Assembly (NCBI GenBank): GCA_937876195.1
Contig: CALEIK010000025.1
Coordinates: 1-64,000 of the forward strand
Origin: an uncultured Flavobacteriales bacterium
GTDB taxonomy: Bacteria > Bacteroidota > Bacteroidia > Flavobacteriales_D > Crocinitomicaceae
Length of the DNA stretch: 64,000 nucleotides
Direction: 5' to 3'
A model generated the notes under the pieces. It ran no database searches. It was not told the origin of the DNA and saw only the letters and a list, made by a program, of their open reading frames with translations. How positions within the stretch are numbered: position 1 is the stretch's first letter; every line of letters starts with the position of its first letter. Positions 17,823-27,262 of this stretch are shown here, piece after piece. The position numbers were made by a program, and so were the translations under genes.

Positions 17823-19461
17823 ACATCATTCCTGGCATTCCACCTCCATGACTGTGCATTCCGCCCATTGCTGCAGATTCATCTACAGGCTCTTCGGCAA
17901 TGACACATTCCGTGGTAAGAAGCATTGAAGCAATCGACGCCGCATTTTCAATTGCGATACGCGTTACTTTGGTTGGATCTATGACACCTGCTTTGTATAA
18001 GTTTTCATAGACTTCAGTACGGGCGTTGTATCCAAAATCATTTTTCCCTTCTTTCACTTTTTGAACGACTACTGAACCTTCACCACCGCAATTGGCGATA
18101 ATTTGACGCAACGGTTCTTCAACTGCTCTTCGCACAATGGCAATACCCGTTGTTTCATCATCGTTTTCTCCAATTAGGTTCTCTAACGCATCCAATGAGC
18201 GAATGAAAGCAATTCCACCACCAGGTACTATTCCTTCTTGTACAGCCGCGCGTGTCGCAGCTAAGGCATCGTCCACACGGTCTTTCTTTTCTTTCATTTC
18301 GATTTCCGATGCAGCTCCTACGTAAAGAACAGCAACACCACCAGCTAATTTAGCCAAGCGTTCTTGCATTTTCTCTTTATCGTAATCAGATGTAGAAGAT
18401 TCAATTTGAGCTTTTATTTGTGCAATTCGAGCTTTGATATCTCCTTTTTTCCCTGCACCGTTTACAATCGTTGTGTTGTCTTTGTCAATTTCGATTTTCT
18501 CAGCTGTTCCTAACATATCCAACGTAGCGTTTTCCAATGTCAATCCACGTTCTTCAGAAATCACTTGACCTCCAGTTAGAATCGCAATGTCTTCCAACAT
18601 TGATTTTCTTCTGTCACCAAATCCTGGTGCTTTTACTGCAGCAATTTTCAGTGATCCACGAATACGATTTACAACCAAAGTCGCTAACGCCTCACCATCA
18701 ACATCCTCCGCAATAATTAACAAAGGTTTTCCTGATTGAGCAACAGGCTCCAAGATAGGAAGTAACTCCTTCATGTTTGAAATCTTCTTATCGTAGATGA
18801 GAATCATAGGATTCTCCATGTCAGTAATCATTTTCTCAGTATTCGTAACGAAGTACGGAGATAAGTATCCTCGATCAAACTGCATTCCTTCAACTGTTCG
18901 AACCTCAGTTTCTGTTCCTTTTGCTTCTTCAACAGTAATTACACCATCGTTTCCAACAACTTTCATCGCTTGCGCAATCAATGCGCCAATCGTTTCATCG
19001 TTATTCGCTGAAATGCTCGCAATTTGCTTGATCTTGTCATTATCAGAACCAACTTCTTTCGAGATTTTCTTCAAATGTTTAACCACTTCAATAACTGCTT
19101 TGTCAATTCCTCGTTTCAAATCCATTGGGTTCGCTCCAGCAGCTACGTTTTTCAATCCAGCACCAATAATTGCTTGTGCAAGAACTGTTGCCGTTGTGGT
19201 TCCATCTCCAGCAATGTCCGCAGTTTTTGAAGCCACTTCTTTGACCATTTGCGCACCCATGTCTTCAACTGGATCTTTCAATTCGATTTCTTTCGCCACA
19301 GTAACACCATCTTTGGTGATTTGAGGTGAACCAAATTTTCGTCCAATAACCACATTTCTACCCTTAGGTCCTAGTGTTACTTTTACTGCGTTTGCTAATG
19401 CGTCAACGCCTCTTTTTAGCTTGTCTCTTGCTTCAACGTCAAAGTATATATCTTTTGCCAT
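17821..19461 (-). CDS. groEL: Chaperonin GroEL (Hsp60)
   Basis: A 546-residue ATP-dependent chaperonin subunit forming the 14-mer folding chamber with GroES. It shows the ATP-site GPKGRNVV and AGDGTTTATVLAQ motifs, the apical region KAPGFGDRRK, and a Gly/Met-rich C-terminal tail (GGMHSHGGGMPGMM). The length is standard. It follows groES by 62 bases within one transcript; the gap is filled with A/T-rich repeated words. A REP-like palindrome begins at its stop codon. Confidence 0.99.
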   Translation of the reverse strand: MAKDIYFDVEARDKLKRGVDALANAVKVTLGPKGRNVVIGRKFGSPQITKDGVTVAKEIELKDPVEDMGAQMVKEVASKTADIAGDGTTTATVLAQAIIGAGLKNVAAGANPMDLKRGIDKAVIEVVKHLKKISKEVGSDNDKIKQIASISANNDETIGALIAQAMKVVGNDGVITVEEAKGTETEVRTVEGMQFDRGYLSPYFVTNTEKMITDMENPMILIYDKKISNMKELLPILEPVAQSGKPLLIIAEDVDGEALATLVVNRIRGSLKIAAVKAPGFGDRRKSMLEDIAILTGGQVISEERGLTLENATLDMLGTAEKIEIDKDNTTIVNGAGKKGDIKARIAQIKAQIESSTSDYDKEKMQERLAKLAGGVAVLYVGAASEIEMKEKKDRVDDALAATRAAVQEGIVPGGGIAFIRSLDALENLIGENDDETTGIAIVRRAVEEPLRQIIANCGGEGSVVVQKVKEGKNDFGYNARTEVYENLYKAGVIDPTKVTRIAIENAASIASMLLTTECVIAEEPVDESAAMGGMHSHGGGMPGMM

Positions 19462-19478
19462 TTTTTTATTTTTTTAAA

Positions 19479-19526
19479 TAGTTCAAAAAGTTTAAAGTTT
19501 AAAAAAGTTCAAAGAAGATTGAACTA
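19479..19526. repeat. A/T-rich repeated words between groES and groEL
   Basis: Iterated GTTCAAA and GTTTAAA words lie between perfect 8-bp arms TAGTTCAA (19479-19486) and TTGAACTA (19519-19526). The right arm overlaps the groES stop codon. It resembles the GTTCAAAG element at 38208-38340. Confidence 0.45.
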
Positions 19527-19799
19527 AAATATTCCGTAAATATCAGATTCACGCATGATCAAAAACGTTTTACCGTCCAATTTGATTTCTGTTCCAGAAT
19601 ACTGACCATACAATACATCATCACCAACTTTTACGGTAATTGGCTCGTCGGTTTTTCCACTACCTATTGCAATTACTTTTCCCTTCAAAGGTTTTTCCTT
19701 TGCCGAGTCTGGTATGATAATTCCACTTGCAGTTTTTTGTTCTGCTGGAGCTGGTTCAATAAGAACCCTATCCGCTAAAGGCTTAAATTTAGTTGACAT
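19524..19799 (-). CDS. groES: Co-chaperonin GroES (Hsp10)
   Basis: A 91-residue lid subunit that caps GroEL. The opening KPLADRVLIEPAPAEQKTASGIIIPDSA contains the mobile loop, and the C-terminal half carries the VGDDVLYGQYSGTEI strand. It is the first gene of the groES-groEL pair. No CIRCE element is present upstream; a TAnnTTTG box lies about 75 bases before the start. Confidence 0.98.
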   Translation of the reverse strand: MSTKFKPLADRVLIEPAPAEQKTASGIIIPDSAKEKPLKGKVIAIGSGKTDEPITVKVGDDVLYGQYSGTEIKLDGKTFLIMRESDIYGIF

Positions 19800-19873
19800 G
19801 TTTACAAAAATTTAATTTAAAGATTAATACTAGTCGCCCCAGCACCAATTGTGTGCCACAAGATGATTTAGGA

Positions 19874-19881
19874 CAAATTTA
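19874..19881 (-). promoter_or_regulatory. Candidate -7 box for groES-groEL
   Basis: TAAATTTG on the minus strand matches TAnnTTTG, about 75 bases before the groES start; no -33 TTTG at the expected spacing. Confidence 0.45.
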
Positions 19882-19897
19882 CATTTTATGGCATAAA

Positions 19898-19928
19898 AAA
19901 TGTCAGCACGCGTGACATACTGACATTT
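19898..19928 (-). terminator. Intrinsic terminator of the secG operon
   Basis: A 9-bp stem pairs AAATGTCAG (19898-19906) with CTGACATTT (19920-19928); its loop contains a CACG/CGTG mini-palindrome. A T run follows on the minus strand, 18 bases past the secG stop. Confidence 0.8.
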
Positions 19929-19946
19929 AGAATATGTTGAGAAGGA

Positions 19947-20276
19947 TTAGTTACCCTTTCCTGCTGGTGCAGTTTTACCTCCTTGTGCTGGTTGTCCCCC
20001 TTGAGTTTGACCTTGCTCAGTTTGAGTTGGTTCCTCTGGAGCTACTGGCTCAGGAGATTTCATTTTCAAGGTAAGAATAATACTTAGTACAGCTACAACT
20101 CCAGCCAATGACCAAGTTGCTTTGTCGATGAAATCGTTTGTTTTTTGGACACCTCCCAATTGATGAGCAGATCCAAAGTCAGAACTTAGTCCCCCACCTT
20201 TTGGATTTTGAATAAAAACTACAAATACCAATAAGATACTTGAAATCATAATGATGATTGAGAATAACGTTTCCAT
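19947..20276 (-). CDS. secG: Preprotein translocase subunit SecG
   Basis: A 109-residue inner-membrane protein assisting SecYE in protein export. Two transmembrane helices (about 3-25 and 53-73) flank the conserved cytosolic loop QNPKGGGLSSDFG. The C-terminus is a long low-complexity Pro/Gln/Gly/Lys tail, common in Bacteroidota SecG. It is the last gene of the miaB-sigma54 activator-lptE-TPR-secG operon, 6 bases after the TPR gene and followed by a terminator. Confidence 0.95.
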   Translation of the reverse strand: METLFSIIIMISSILLVFVVFIQNPKGGGLSSDFGSAHQLGGVQKTNDFIDKATWSLAGVVAVLSIILTLKMKSPEPVAPEEPTQTEQGQTQGGQPAQGGKTAPAGKGN

Positions 20277-20282
20277 AGGGTT

Positions 20283-21278
20283 TTATATATTTAATTTTTT
20301 CTTTAATTCTTTGATTTGGTCTGCAAAGAAAATCTTTTTTTCTGGATTATTCAAACTTAATTGCTCATAAGCGTAAATTGCTTTCGGAAAATTGCCTTGT
20401 AGCGCATAAATTTTCGCCAAAGTTTCACTCACAGGAATAGAAGATTCATCTAAACTTTCTTTCGCTTTTTTCACGGGAGAAAAGAACTCTTTTTTGGGTT
20501 TTTCGCTTTCTCCAAAAAACTCGTTGACCTCAAAAACAAGGCCTGATTGTCCCACAATGGCTTCAATTGTCTCTTTGTCGCGTGTGTCTTCAGGTAGCTT
20601 GTTTTTATTGGCGTTTAACCATGAGGTGAATGACTGTTGCGTGTCAATTTCCATGTTCACCTCCACGGGAGAATCTTGTTCTTCTTCCTCTAGTTTGGTC
20701 TCACTTCTTTTTTCTAATTCCGCTAATTCTTCTTCTGAAAGTTCGGGCAACTGATAATTGGTAGCTAACGAATGGTGCAAGATAGATTCATCCAGTGCAT
20801 CTGCAATGGGTGCGGTTTTTTCGTCGACAATTTCTTGACTTTCTGCCTCAATTCCTTCTGATTCCTTCGCGTCATCTGAGATGATTTCTTCCAATGGAAT
20901 TTCATCAGCAATAGAACTCAATTCAACACTAGGAGTTTCTTTTTCGACTTCCTCAACAATCGAATTTTCCACTTCAACTTCGGGAGTCGTTTTAATCTCA
21001 ACAACGGTTGCTGATTCGGACTCGCTCTTGTTTGATTCTGCTGAAAAATCGTGAATGAGTTTGTAGAGCTGCTCTCGGTCACTGATTCGGTACGAGTGAT
21101 TTTTTAATTCTTCTTCAAAATGAATGTCTTTCAAATCAGCGAGACCCTTCAAATATAATATCGAATAGATTTGGGTAAACGGATGCTTCTTAGAAAGTTC
21201 TTCCAATGCCGAAAGGTCTTCCTTTTTAATCAATGCAGGATTTTGAATCCTTGCCGCTATTTCCGTTGCTCCCAACAT
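20283..21278 (-). CDS. Acidic protein with C-terminal TPR-like segment
   Basis: A 331-residue cytosolic protein, strongly acidic and Glu/Ser-rich through the middle (about 90-230), with a C-terminal TPR-like helix pair (ETLAKIYALQGNFPKAIYAYEQL). The N-terminal 80 residues are helical and also resemble a repeat unit. Start ATG at 21278 overlaps the lptE stop as TAATG, so an upstream TTG is not used. It is conserved in position between lptE and secG in Bacteroidota as far as I recall. Probably a scaffold for envelope assembly; function unproven. Confidence 0.8.
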   Translation of the reverse strand: MLGATEIAARIQNPALIKKEDLSALEELSKKHPFTQIYSILYLKGLADLKDIHFEEELKNHSYRISDREQLYKLIHDFSAESNKSESESATVVEIKTTPEVEVENSIVEEVEKETPSVELSSIADEIPLEEIISDDAKESEGIEAESQEIVDEKTAPIADALDESILHHSLATNYQLPELSEEELAELEKRSETKLEEEEQDSPVEVNMEIDTQQSFTSWLNANKNKLPEDTRDKETIEAIVGQSGLVFEVNEFFGESEKPKKEFFSPVKKAKESLDESSIPVSETLAKIYALQGNFPKAIYAYEQLSLNNPEKKIFFADQIKELKKKLNI

Positions 21279-21787
21279 TACCAATTCGAAAGTAGTTTAT
21301 TTATTACGTCTTGAACAATTTGAGTGTTGATTTCGTCCAATAATTGTGCTTCAACGGTTGCCAAATCTGCATTTGCACTGTAATCTGCAAAGCGTGTACT
21401 TGTAACGGTCATTTCGCTTTGTTCAGGCTCTTTGATGTAAATATCAAATCGAACAGAAATAGTTAATCTATTCTGTGACGCGTTATCTCCTTCTTGCAAT
21501 GCAATCGGCATTACGCTATAACTATTTATTACACCTTCTATATCTACTTGCGAATCTTCCATTGAATTGGCGATAAGTAGGCGCGTATTGTTTTGGATAC
21601 CATCCTTTACTGCCTCTGACAAGTTGGGGGGATAGCTAATCGGCGCATTAGGTGCATTGTTATCCAATGTACTCAAATAGAATTTTTTCCATTCGTCGGG
21701 CATTGACCCTTTATCCATGAATGAGACACTGGATGGCCAACAACTCGTCAACACTACACTAAGCGCTATGAAGGATATGAATTTCAT
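21278..21787 (-). CDS. lptE: LptE-like LPS assembly lipoprotein
   Basis: A 169-residue lipoprotein with lipobox VLTSC (Cys16). The body has the LptE features of the Bacteroidota form: an YPPNLSEAVKDGIQNNTRL helix and a long beta-sheet with NRLTISVRFDIYI, ending in a C-terminal helix. LptE plugs the LptD barrel that inserts lipopolysaccharide into the outer membrane. The assignment rests partly on its position between the sigma-54 activator and secG. It overlaps its upstream neighbour by 4 bases and its downstream neighbour by 1. Confidence 0.82.
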   Translation of the reverse strand: MKFISFIALSVVLTSCWPSSVSFMDKGSMPDEWKKFYLSTLDNNAPNAPISYPPNLSEAVKDGIQNNTRLLIANSMEDSQVDIEGVINSYSVMPIALQEGDNASQNRLTISVRFDIYIKEPEQSEMTVTSTRFADYSANADLATVEAQLLDEINTQIVQDVINKLLSNW

Positions 21788-23034
21788 TTATTGACTAAGT
21801 TATACTCTTTAATTTTTCTGTACAAGGTACGTTCACTAATTCCGAGTTCAGAAGCAGCGTATTTTCTCTTTCCTTTATGCTTTTCCAATGCCTTTTGAAT
21901 CAGTTCTTTTTCACGATCTTCCAGTGATAATGATTCTTCAACCTCCTCGTGTTCTTCAAATAGTTGATCATTGGGTTTAGATTCGATGTCTTCCGTCGTA
22001 CGATCTGTTTCAGGTTTTGGAGCAGGAAGTATTTTTGGACCGCTTGTAGGTGATTGCACGTCGGTATAAAAACGGTTGATCATACTTGTGTGGTCGTTGT
22101 CCAAATCAATCTCGCCATTTTGAGCGACCATCTCAAGCACAATCTTTTTCAAATCCGTCAAGTCTTTTTTCATGTCGAAAAGAAACTTGTACATCAATTC
22201 ACGCTCATTAATCGAAGTACTGCTGTCTGTAATAATAGCAGGAGTGTTCGATTTCTCATCGGGCAAATAGTGCTTTAACAACAAAGCGTCAATATCTCTC
22301 GAAGTTTCAATCACCGAAATTTGCTCCACTAAATTCTTTAATTGACGAATATTTCCAGGCCACGAATAGTTATTCAAAAGTTCGATGGCATCTTCGGAAA
22401 GTTTGATGGTCGGCATTCGGTACTTGTCAGCAAAATCACTTGCAAATTTTCGAAACAATAAATGAACATCGTCTTTTCTATCTCGAAGCGAAGGAAGCGA
22501 AATTGGAACAGTATTTAGTCGATAAAACAAATCCTCTCTAAACTTACCACTGGAAATAGCTTGGTGCATATTCTCATTGGTAGCAGCCACAACACGCACA
22601 TTTGTTTTAATTGATTTGGAAGATCCAACGCGAATAAACTCACCAGTTTCTAGAACTCTGAGCAAGCGCACTTGGGTCTGCATCGGAAGTTCAGCGACTT
22701 CATCCAAGAATATAGTCCCGCCGTCAGCGACTTCAAAATAACCCTTTCGGCTGCCACTTGCTCCAGTAAACGAACCTTTTTCGTGACCGAATAATTCTGA
22801 ATCGATGGTTCCTTCTGGAATCGCACCGCAGTTCACAGCAATGTATTCACCATGTTTTCTGGCACTCAATTGATGAATCACTTGCGGAATAATTTCTTTC
22901 CCTGTTCCACTTTCACCCGTTACTAACACAGAAATATCTGTCGGAGCAACTTGAATTGCAACTTCAAGCGCACGGTTCAATAGTGGAGCATTTCCAATAA
23001 TTCCAAATCGTTGTTTTACCTGTTGTATATCCAT
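21784..23034 (-). CDS. Sigma-54-dependent transcriptional activator without receiver domain
   Basis: A 416-residue AAA+ activator. The ATPase domain starts almost at the N-terminus (about 10-240) with Walker A GESGTGKE, the sigma-54 contact loop GSFTGA (usual form GAFTGA), and Walker B GGTIFLDEV. A variable linker (250-370) follows, then a Fis-type helix-turn-helix (ASELGISERTLYRKIKEY). No phosphoreceiver or GAF domain precedes the ATPase, so activity is probably set by level, partner or the linker. It is embedded in an LPS/secretion operon between miaB and lptE. Confidence 0.95.
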   Translation of the reverse strand: MDIQQVKQRFGIIGNAPLLNRALEVAIQVAPTDISVLVTGESGTGKEIIPQVIHQLSARKHGEYIAVNCGAIPEGTIDSELFGHEKGSFTGASGSRKGYFEVADGGTIFLDEVAELPMQTQVRLLRVLETGEFIRVGSSKSIKTNVRVVAATNENMHQAISSGKFREDLFYRLNTVPISLPSLRDRKDDVHLLFRKFASDFADKYRMPTIKLSEDAIELLNNYSWPGNIRQLKNLVEQISVIETSRDIDALLLKHYLPDEKSNTPAIITDSSTSINERELMYKFLFDMKKDLTDLKKIVLEMVAQNGEIDLDNDHTSMINRFYTDVQSPTSGPKILPAPKPETDRTTEDIESKPNDQLFEEHEEVEESLSLEDREKELIQKALEKHKGKRKYAASELGISERTLYRKIKEYNLVNK

Positions 23035-23037
23035 GTC

Positions 23038-24483
23038 TTACTTGTTCGTTGGAGGTAAAATTTCGACAATTTCACCCATCAGTGTTGCCGAAGTGCACTC
23101 GTTAATTTTAACCATCACGTAATCTCCTTTCTTAGCGTTTCCTTTCGGAAAAACAGTTTTTGTATTGTGTTCGTTGCGCCCACTGAAAAAATCTTCGGAT
23201 CGCTTTGAGGGACCTTCAACGAGTACTTTGCGAATTTCACCTATTTGACGCTGATTCGCTGCTAGGGCATGAGACAGCTGAAGATCAATCACTTCTGTCA
23301 ATCGTGCGCCTTTAATTTCTTCTGGAACATTGTCCTCAAATCGTCTTTCAGCTAATGTTTTTGGTCGTTCAGAATACTTGTACATATAAGCAAAGTCGAA
23401 TTGAACTTCGCGCATCAGTGACAATGTATCTTGATGTTCTTCGTCTGTTTCATCGCAAAAACCTGTGATGATATCTGTTGAAATCGCGCAATCGGGCATA
23501 ATTCTTCGAATGGCAGCAATGCGATTCAAGTACCATTCACGCGAATACCCTCGATTCATACGTTGAAGCATTTCTGTATTTCCTGATTGAACAGGCAGAT
23601 GAATGTATGGGCAGATGTTTTCATGTTTCGCCATGACTTCAATCACTTCATCTGTCATATCTTTCGGGTGAGAAGTGGAAAAACGCACGCGTAAATCAGG
23701 CGATACGGCTGCAACTAGTTCCATCAACTGGGCAAAATTAGTTGTACTCTGCGCTTCATCCTTCACTTCACCTTTTGAGGTCATGTTCCAGCGATACGAA
23801 TCTACATTTTGTCCTAACAAAGTTACTTCGCGATAGCCAGCATCAAACAGTTCGTGGCATTCTCTCACAATAGTTTCGGGACTTCTAGAACGTTCTCGAC
23901 CACGTGTAAATGGAACAACACAAAATGAACACATATTATCGCACCCACGAGTAATGGAAACGAATCCAGAAATACCATTTTTATCTAAGCGGACGGGAGA
24001 AATGTCGGCGTACGTTTCATCGCGCGACAATAATACATTTACTGCTTTCTGACCACCACCAACTTCATTAACAAGGTTGGGTAGATCACGATAGGAGTCA
24101 GGTCCCGCGACAATATCTACTAATTTTTCTTCTTCCAGTAAGTTTTGTTTCAATCGCTCTGCCATACAACCGAGCACACCTACAATTAAACCTGGTTGTC
24201 TTTTTTTTCGATTCTTAAAATCACTCAGACGTTTACGTATTCTATCTTCAGCATTTTCACGGATAGAACATGTATTTATTAGAACGATATCTGCCTCGTG
24301 AACATCTGAAGTGGTTGCATATCCTTCGCTATTCATTATAGAAGCAATAACTTCGCTGTCTGCAAAGTTCATGGCACAACCATAACTTTCTAGGTACAAT
24401 TTTTTACCATTCAATGGCTTGTCAGACTTGACTAATGTAGTACTCCCTTTTTGACTTTCGTCTATTTCCTTATTGATCTCCAC
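23038..24483 (-). CDS. miaB: tRNA-2-methylthio-N6-dimethylallyladenosine synthase
   Basis: A 481-residue radical-SAM methylthiotransferase that modifies A37 of tRNAs reading UNN codons. The N-terminal UPF0004 domain has cysteines in YGCAMNFADSE, NTCSIRENAEDR and GCMAER; the radical-SAM site is CDNMCSFC; a C-terminal TRAM domain follows. The start is GTG at 24483, since no ATG is found before the first conserved motif. It heads a five-gene operon and has a full -33/-7 promoter at 24522-24552. Confidence 0.96.
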   Translation of the reverse strand: MEINKEIDESQKGSTTLVKSDKPLNGKKLYLESYGCAMNFADSEVIASIMNSEGYATTSDVHEADIVLINTCSIRENAEDRIRKRLSDFKNRKKRQPGLIVGVLGCMAERLKQNLLEEEKLVDIVAGPDSYRDLPNLVNEVGGGQKAVNVLLSRDETYADISPVRLDKNGISGFVSITRGCDNMCSFCVVPFTRGRERSRSPETIVRECHELFDAGYREVTLLGQNVDSYRWNMTSKGEVKDEAQSTTNFAQLMELVAAVSPDLRVRFSTSHPKDMTDEVIEVMAKHENICPYIHLPVQSGNTEMLQRMNRGYSREWYLNRIAAIRRIMPDCAISTDIITGFCDETDEEHQDTLSLMREVQFDFAYMYKYSERPKTLAERRFEDNVPEEIKGARLTEVIDLQLSHALAANQRQIGEIRKVLVEGPSKRSEDFFSGRNEHNTKTVFPKGNAKKGDYVMVKINECTSATLMGEIVEILPPTNK

Positions 24484-24521
24484 AAATTACCTCTTAATGC
24501 TAACTATTTACTAATAAAGTG

Positions 24522-24552
24522 CAAATTTAAGTAAAAACTAGAGGGTGTCAAA
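24522..24552 (-). promoter_or_regulatory. Consensus Bacteroidota promoter for the miaB operon
   Basis: On the minus strand TTTG (24552-24549), a 19-base spacer, and TAAATTTG (24529-24522) match the -33 and -7 elements of the Bacteroidota primary sigma factor. It lies 38 bases upstream of the miaB GTG. Confidence 0.8.
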
Positions 24553-24633
24553 ATGGCAGTCTTAAAAAAACTTAATATTCTGCTATTTCCTTTAACCATA
24601 GGTTAAAGCATATATCGAACGAGCTGTTGAAAT

Positions 24634-24641
24634 TAATTTTG
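24634..24641 (+). promoter_or_regulatory. Candidate -7 box for topA
   Basis: TAATTTTG matches TAnnTTTG, 74 bases before the topA ATG. A second near-match, TTAATTTG, lies nearer the gene at about 24679; neither has a clear -33 element. Confidence 0.4.
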
Positions 24642-24715
24642 TTTTGTGTTTTCATTGCGTTTTGAATTTAAATCACCTTAATTTGCAGCGTATTTCGTAA
24701 GATGAACCCAAGATT

Positions 24716-27211
24716 ATGGCTAAAAATTTAGTAATTGTAGAGTCCCCCGCCAAAGCAAAAACGATAGAAGGATATTTAGGAAAAGATTTCGTAGTAAAGT
24801 CGAGTTTTGGTCACGTACGTGACTTGGCAAAGAAGGGAGAAGCCATTGATGTAGCCAACAATTTTGCACCAAAATATGAAGTCTCGGCTGACAAGAAACA
24901 AGTCGTGGCAGATTTAAAGAAATCTGTAAAAGAAGCTGAAACGGTTTGGCTCGCGACGGATGAGGACCGTGAAGGAGAGGCAATTTCTTGGCACTTATAC
25001 GAAACGCTGAATTTGGAAAAGAAAATCACTAAGCGTATTACTTTCAACGAGATTACAAAAACGGCAATTCTTAAAGCAATTGAATCACCCCGCGAAATAA
25101 ATAAGCAATTGGTTGATGCGCAGCAGGCGCGAAGAGTGCTGGATCGATTGGTTGGATTTGAGCTTTCTCCCGTTTTATGGAGAAAAGTTAGACCAAGCTT
25201 ATCCGCTGGACGTGTTCAGTCCGTTGCTGTTAAGTTAATTGTTGAAAAAGAAAAGGAAATTGAAGCGTTCAGCAGCGAGACGTTTTATAAAGTAAATGGA
25301 TTATTTTCTGCTGCGAAAGGAAAAATCAAAGCGGAAGTATCGCATCAATTAAAGTCAGAATCTGAAGTAGAGAAATTGTTAGGAGCATGCAACGGTGCTA
25401 ATTTTAGCGTGAGTGATGTCACAATGAAGCCTGCAACGAAAAAACCAGTTGCACCCTTTACGACATCTACACTTCAACAAGAAGCCAGTCTTAAATTGGG
25501 ATTCTCAGTTTCAAGAACAATGAATGTTGCCCAGCGTTTGTATGAAGCTGGACACATCACCTACATGAGAACGGATTCGGTCAACCTTTCTGACACAGCT
25601 CTTGATGGAGCACAAAAAGAAATTGAACATGCGTACGGAAAGGAATTTTCGAACCGCACAAAATATAGTACAAAGGACGCTGGAGCCCAAGAAGCTCACG
25701 AGGCAATTCGTCCAACAGATTTTTCTGTGCACTCGATCCAAGGAGAAAGTGAGCAGGAGCGTTTGTACGATTTGATCTGGAAGCGCGCTATTTCATCGCA
25801 GATGTCAGATGCACAACTAGAGCGCACGACAATTAAGTTGAATGCGAAGGGAGTTGATGAAACGTTCCAAGCAAAGGGTGAAGTTATCAAGTTTGAAGGG
25901 TTTTTGAAAGTCTACCTGGAAAGCAATATTGAGGATGAGGAGGATGAAGATTTTGAAGATGGATTGTTGCCAGCAGTGGAAAAAGGAGATGCTGTAGAAA
26001 CCGATGAGATAAAAATCACTCAACGTTTTTCCCGTCCGCCTTCACGCTACGTGGAAGCATCTTTAGTAAAGAAATTGGAAAGCTTAGGAATTGGACGTCC
26101 ATCTACCTATGCTCCTACGATTACAACCATCCAAAAAAGAGGATACGTTGAAAAGCCAGATAGAGAAGGAGTAGAGAGAAACTACGATCAATGGGTGTTG
26201 CGCAATGGATCGATCGACCGTAAAACATTGACCGAAATCACTGGGAAGGAGAAGAATAAATTATTTCCAACCGATATTGGAGTTGTTGTTACTGAGTTTT
26301 TATCGGAGCATTTTGTGAATATCATGGATTATAATTTCACGGCGAAGATTGAAAAGGAATTCGATGAGATTGCGAAAGGACTTTTGGACTGGACAAACAT
26401 GTTAAAAAACTTTTACACGCCTTTCCATGACAATGTAGAAGATACGCTTGAGAACTCTGAGAGAGCAACAGGAGAGCGAGAGCTAGGCGTTGACCCTAAA
26501 TCAGGAAAGAGAATAATTGCACGAATTGGGAAATTTGGACCAATGATTCAAATTGGTGATGAGCAAGCCGATGGAGAAAAACCTCAGTTTGCATCGTTAA
26601 GAGCAAATCAATCAATTAACTCAATTACGTTGGATGAAGCATTAGAATTGTTTCAATTTCCTAAGAACTTGGGGGATTATAAGAATTCAGAAGTTATTGT
26701 GGCTCAAGGAAGATTTGGCCCTTACGTTAAATATAACGATATGTTTGTGTCCATTCCAAAAGGGGAGGACATCAGCGAGGTTGATATAGATAGAGCAATT
26801 ACTTTGATAAAAGAAAAGGAAGAAGCTGATGCGCCGATTGCTGAATACCAGGGACTACCTGTACAAAAGGGAACGGGTAGATTCGGACCGTTTATAAAGT
26901 GGAACGATGTTTTTATTAATGTCAATAAAAAATATGATTTTGACAATTTATCTCAGGAAGATATTATCGAGCTCATTGAGGCTAAAAAGCAAAAAGACAT
27001 AGATAAAATTGTTCACAATTGGGAAGCTGAAGGCGTTACCGTTGAGAAAGCACGTTGGGGTAGATTTAATATTGTTAAAGGAAAATTGAAGATAGAATTA
27101 CCAAAAACATTTAACGTCGACGATCTAACCCTAGAAAAGGCACTTGAGATGATTGAGGCCAAAAAACCTAAAAAGAAAAAAGCTCCAGCCAAAAAGGCCG
27201 CAAAAAAATAG
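24716..27211 (+). CDS. topA: DNA topoisomerase I
   Basis: An 831-residue type IA topoisomerase relaxing negative supercoils. The Toprim domain starts at the N-terminus (NLVIVESPAKAKTIEGYLG, catalytic Glu9) with the DEDREGEAISWH acidic motif. The active-site Tyr283 lies in GHITYMRTDSV. Instead of classical four-cysteine zinc fingers, the C-terminal third has at least three copies of a GRFGPF/Y-I/V-K module (for example GKFGPMIQIG, GRFGPYVKY, GRFGPFIKW), then a Lys/Ala-rich basic tail. This is a form seen in Bacteroidota and other phyla. It is followed by an arginase-family gene. Confidence 0.97.
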   Translation: MAKNLVIVESPAKAKTIEGYLGKDFVVKSSFGHVRDLAKKGEAIDVANNFAPKYEVSADKKQVVADLKKSVKEAETVWLATDEDREGEAISWHLYETLNLEKKITKRITFNEITKTAILKAIESPREINKQLVDAQQARRVLDRLVGFELSPVLWRKVRPSLSAGRVQSVAVKLIVEKEKEIEAFSSETFYKVNGLFSAAKGKIKAEVSHQLKSESEVEKLLGACNGANFSVSDVTMKPATKKPVAPFTTSTLQQEASLKLGFSVSRTMNVAQRLYEAGHITYMRTDSVNLSDTALDGAQKEIEHAYGKEFSNRTKYSTKDAGAQEAHEAIRPTDFSVHSIQGESEQERLYDLIWKRAISSQMSDAQLERTTIKLNAKGVDETFQAKGEVIKFEGFLKVYLESNIEDEEDEDFEDGLLPAVEKGDAVETDEIKITQRFSRPPSRYVEASLVKKLESLGIGRPSTYAPTITTIQKRGYVEKPDREGVERNYDQWVLRNGSIDRKTLTEITGKEKNKLFPTDIGVVVTEFLSEHFVNIMDYNFTAKIEKEFDEIAKGLLDWTNMLKNFYTPFHDNVEDTLENSERATGERELGVDPKSGKRIIARIGKFGPMIQIGDEQADGEKPQFASLRANQSINSITLDEALELFQFPKNLGDYKNSEVIVAQGRFGPYVKYNDMFVSIPKGEDISEVDIDRAITLIKEKEEADAPIAEYQGLPVQKGTGRFGPFIKWNDVFINVNKKYDFDNLSQEDIIELIEAKKQKDIDKIVHNWEAEGVTVEKARWGRFNIVKGKLKIELPKTFNVDDLTLEKALEMIEAKKPKKKKAPAKKAAKK

Positions 27212-27262
27212 CTCACCGAGTTATTAACGGTTGAATATGTAAAGGTTTTTGGGTGACACCTA

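Noticed and set aside
18797..19324. 175-codon open frame antisense to groEL
   Set aside because: It lies wholly within groEL in the opposite strand and has a low-complexity Ser/Ile/Phe composition typical of a shadow of a conserved gene.
19842..19858. Possible sigma-54 -24/-12 site upstream of groES (TGGCAC...TTGG, minus strand)
   Set aside because: The -12 part reads TTGG in place of TTGC and the spacing is off by one base, so it is not a credible site; no CIRCE repeat was found either.
24553..24606. 17-codon open frame between miaB and topA
   Set aside because: It overlaps the -33 element of the miaB promoter, has no ribosome-binding site, and is too short to support.
27212..27262. Possible topA terminator
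   Set aside because: Only a 4-bp CCG/CGG pairing with no T run is present, so none can be called.
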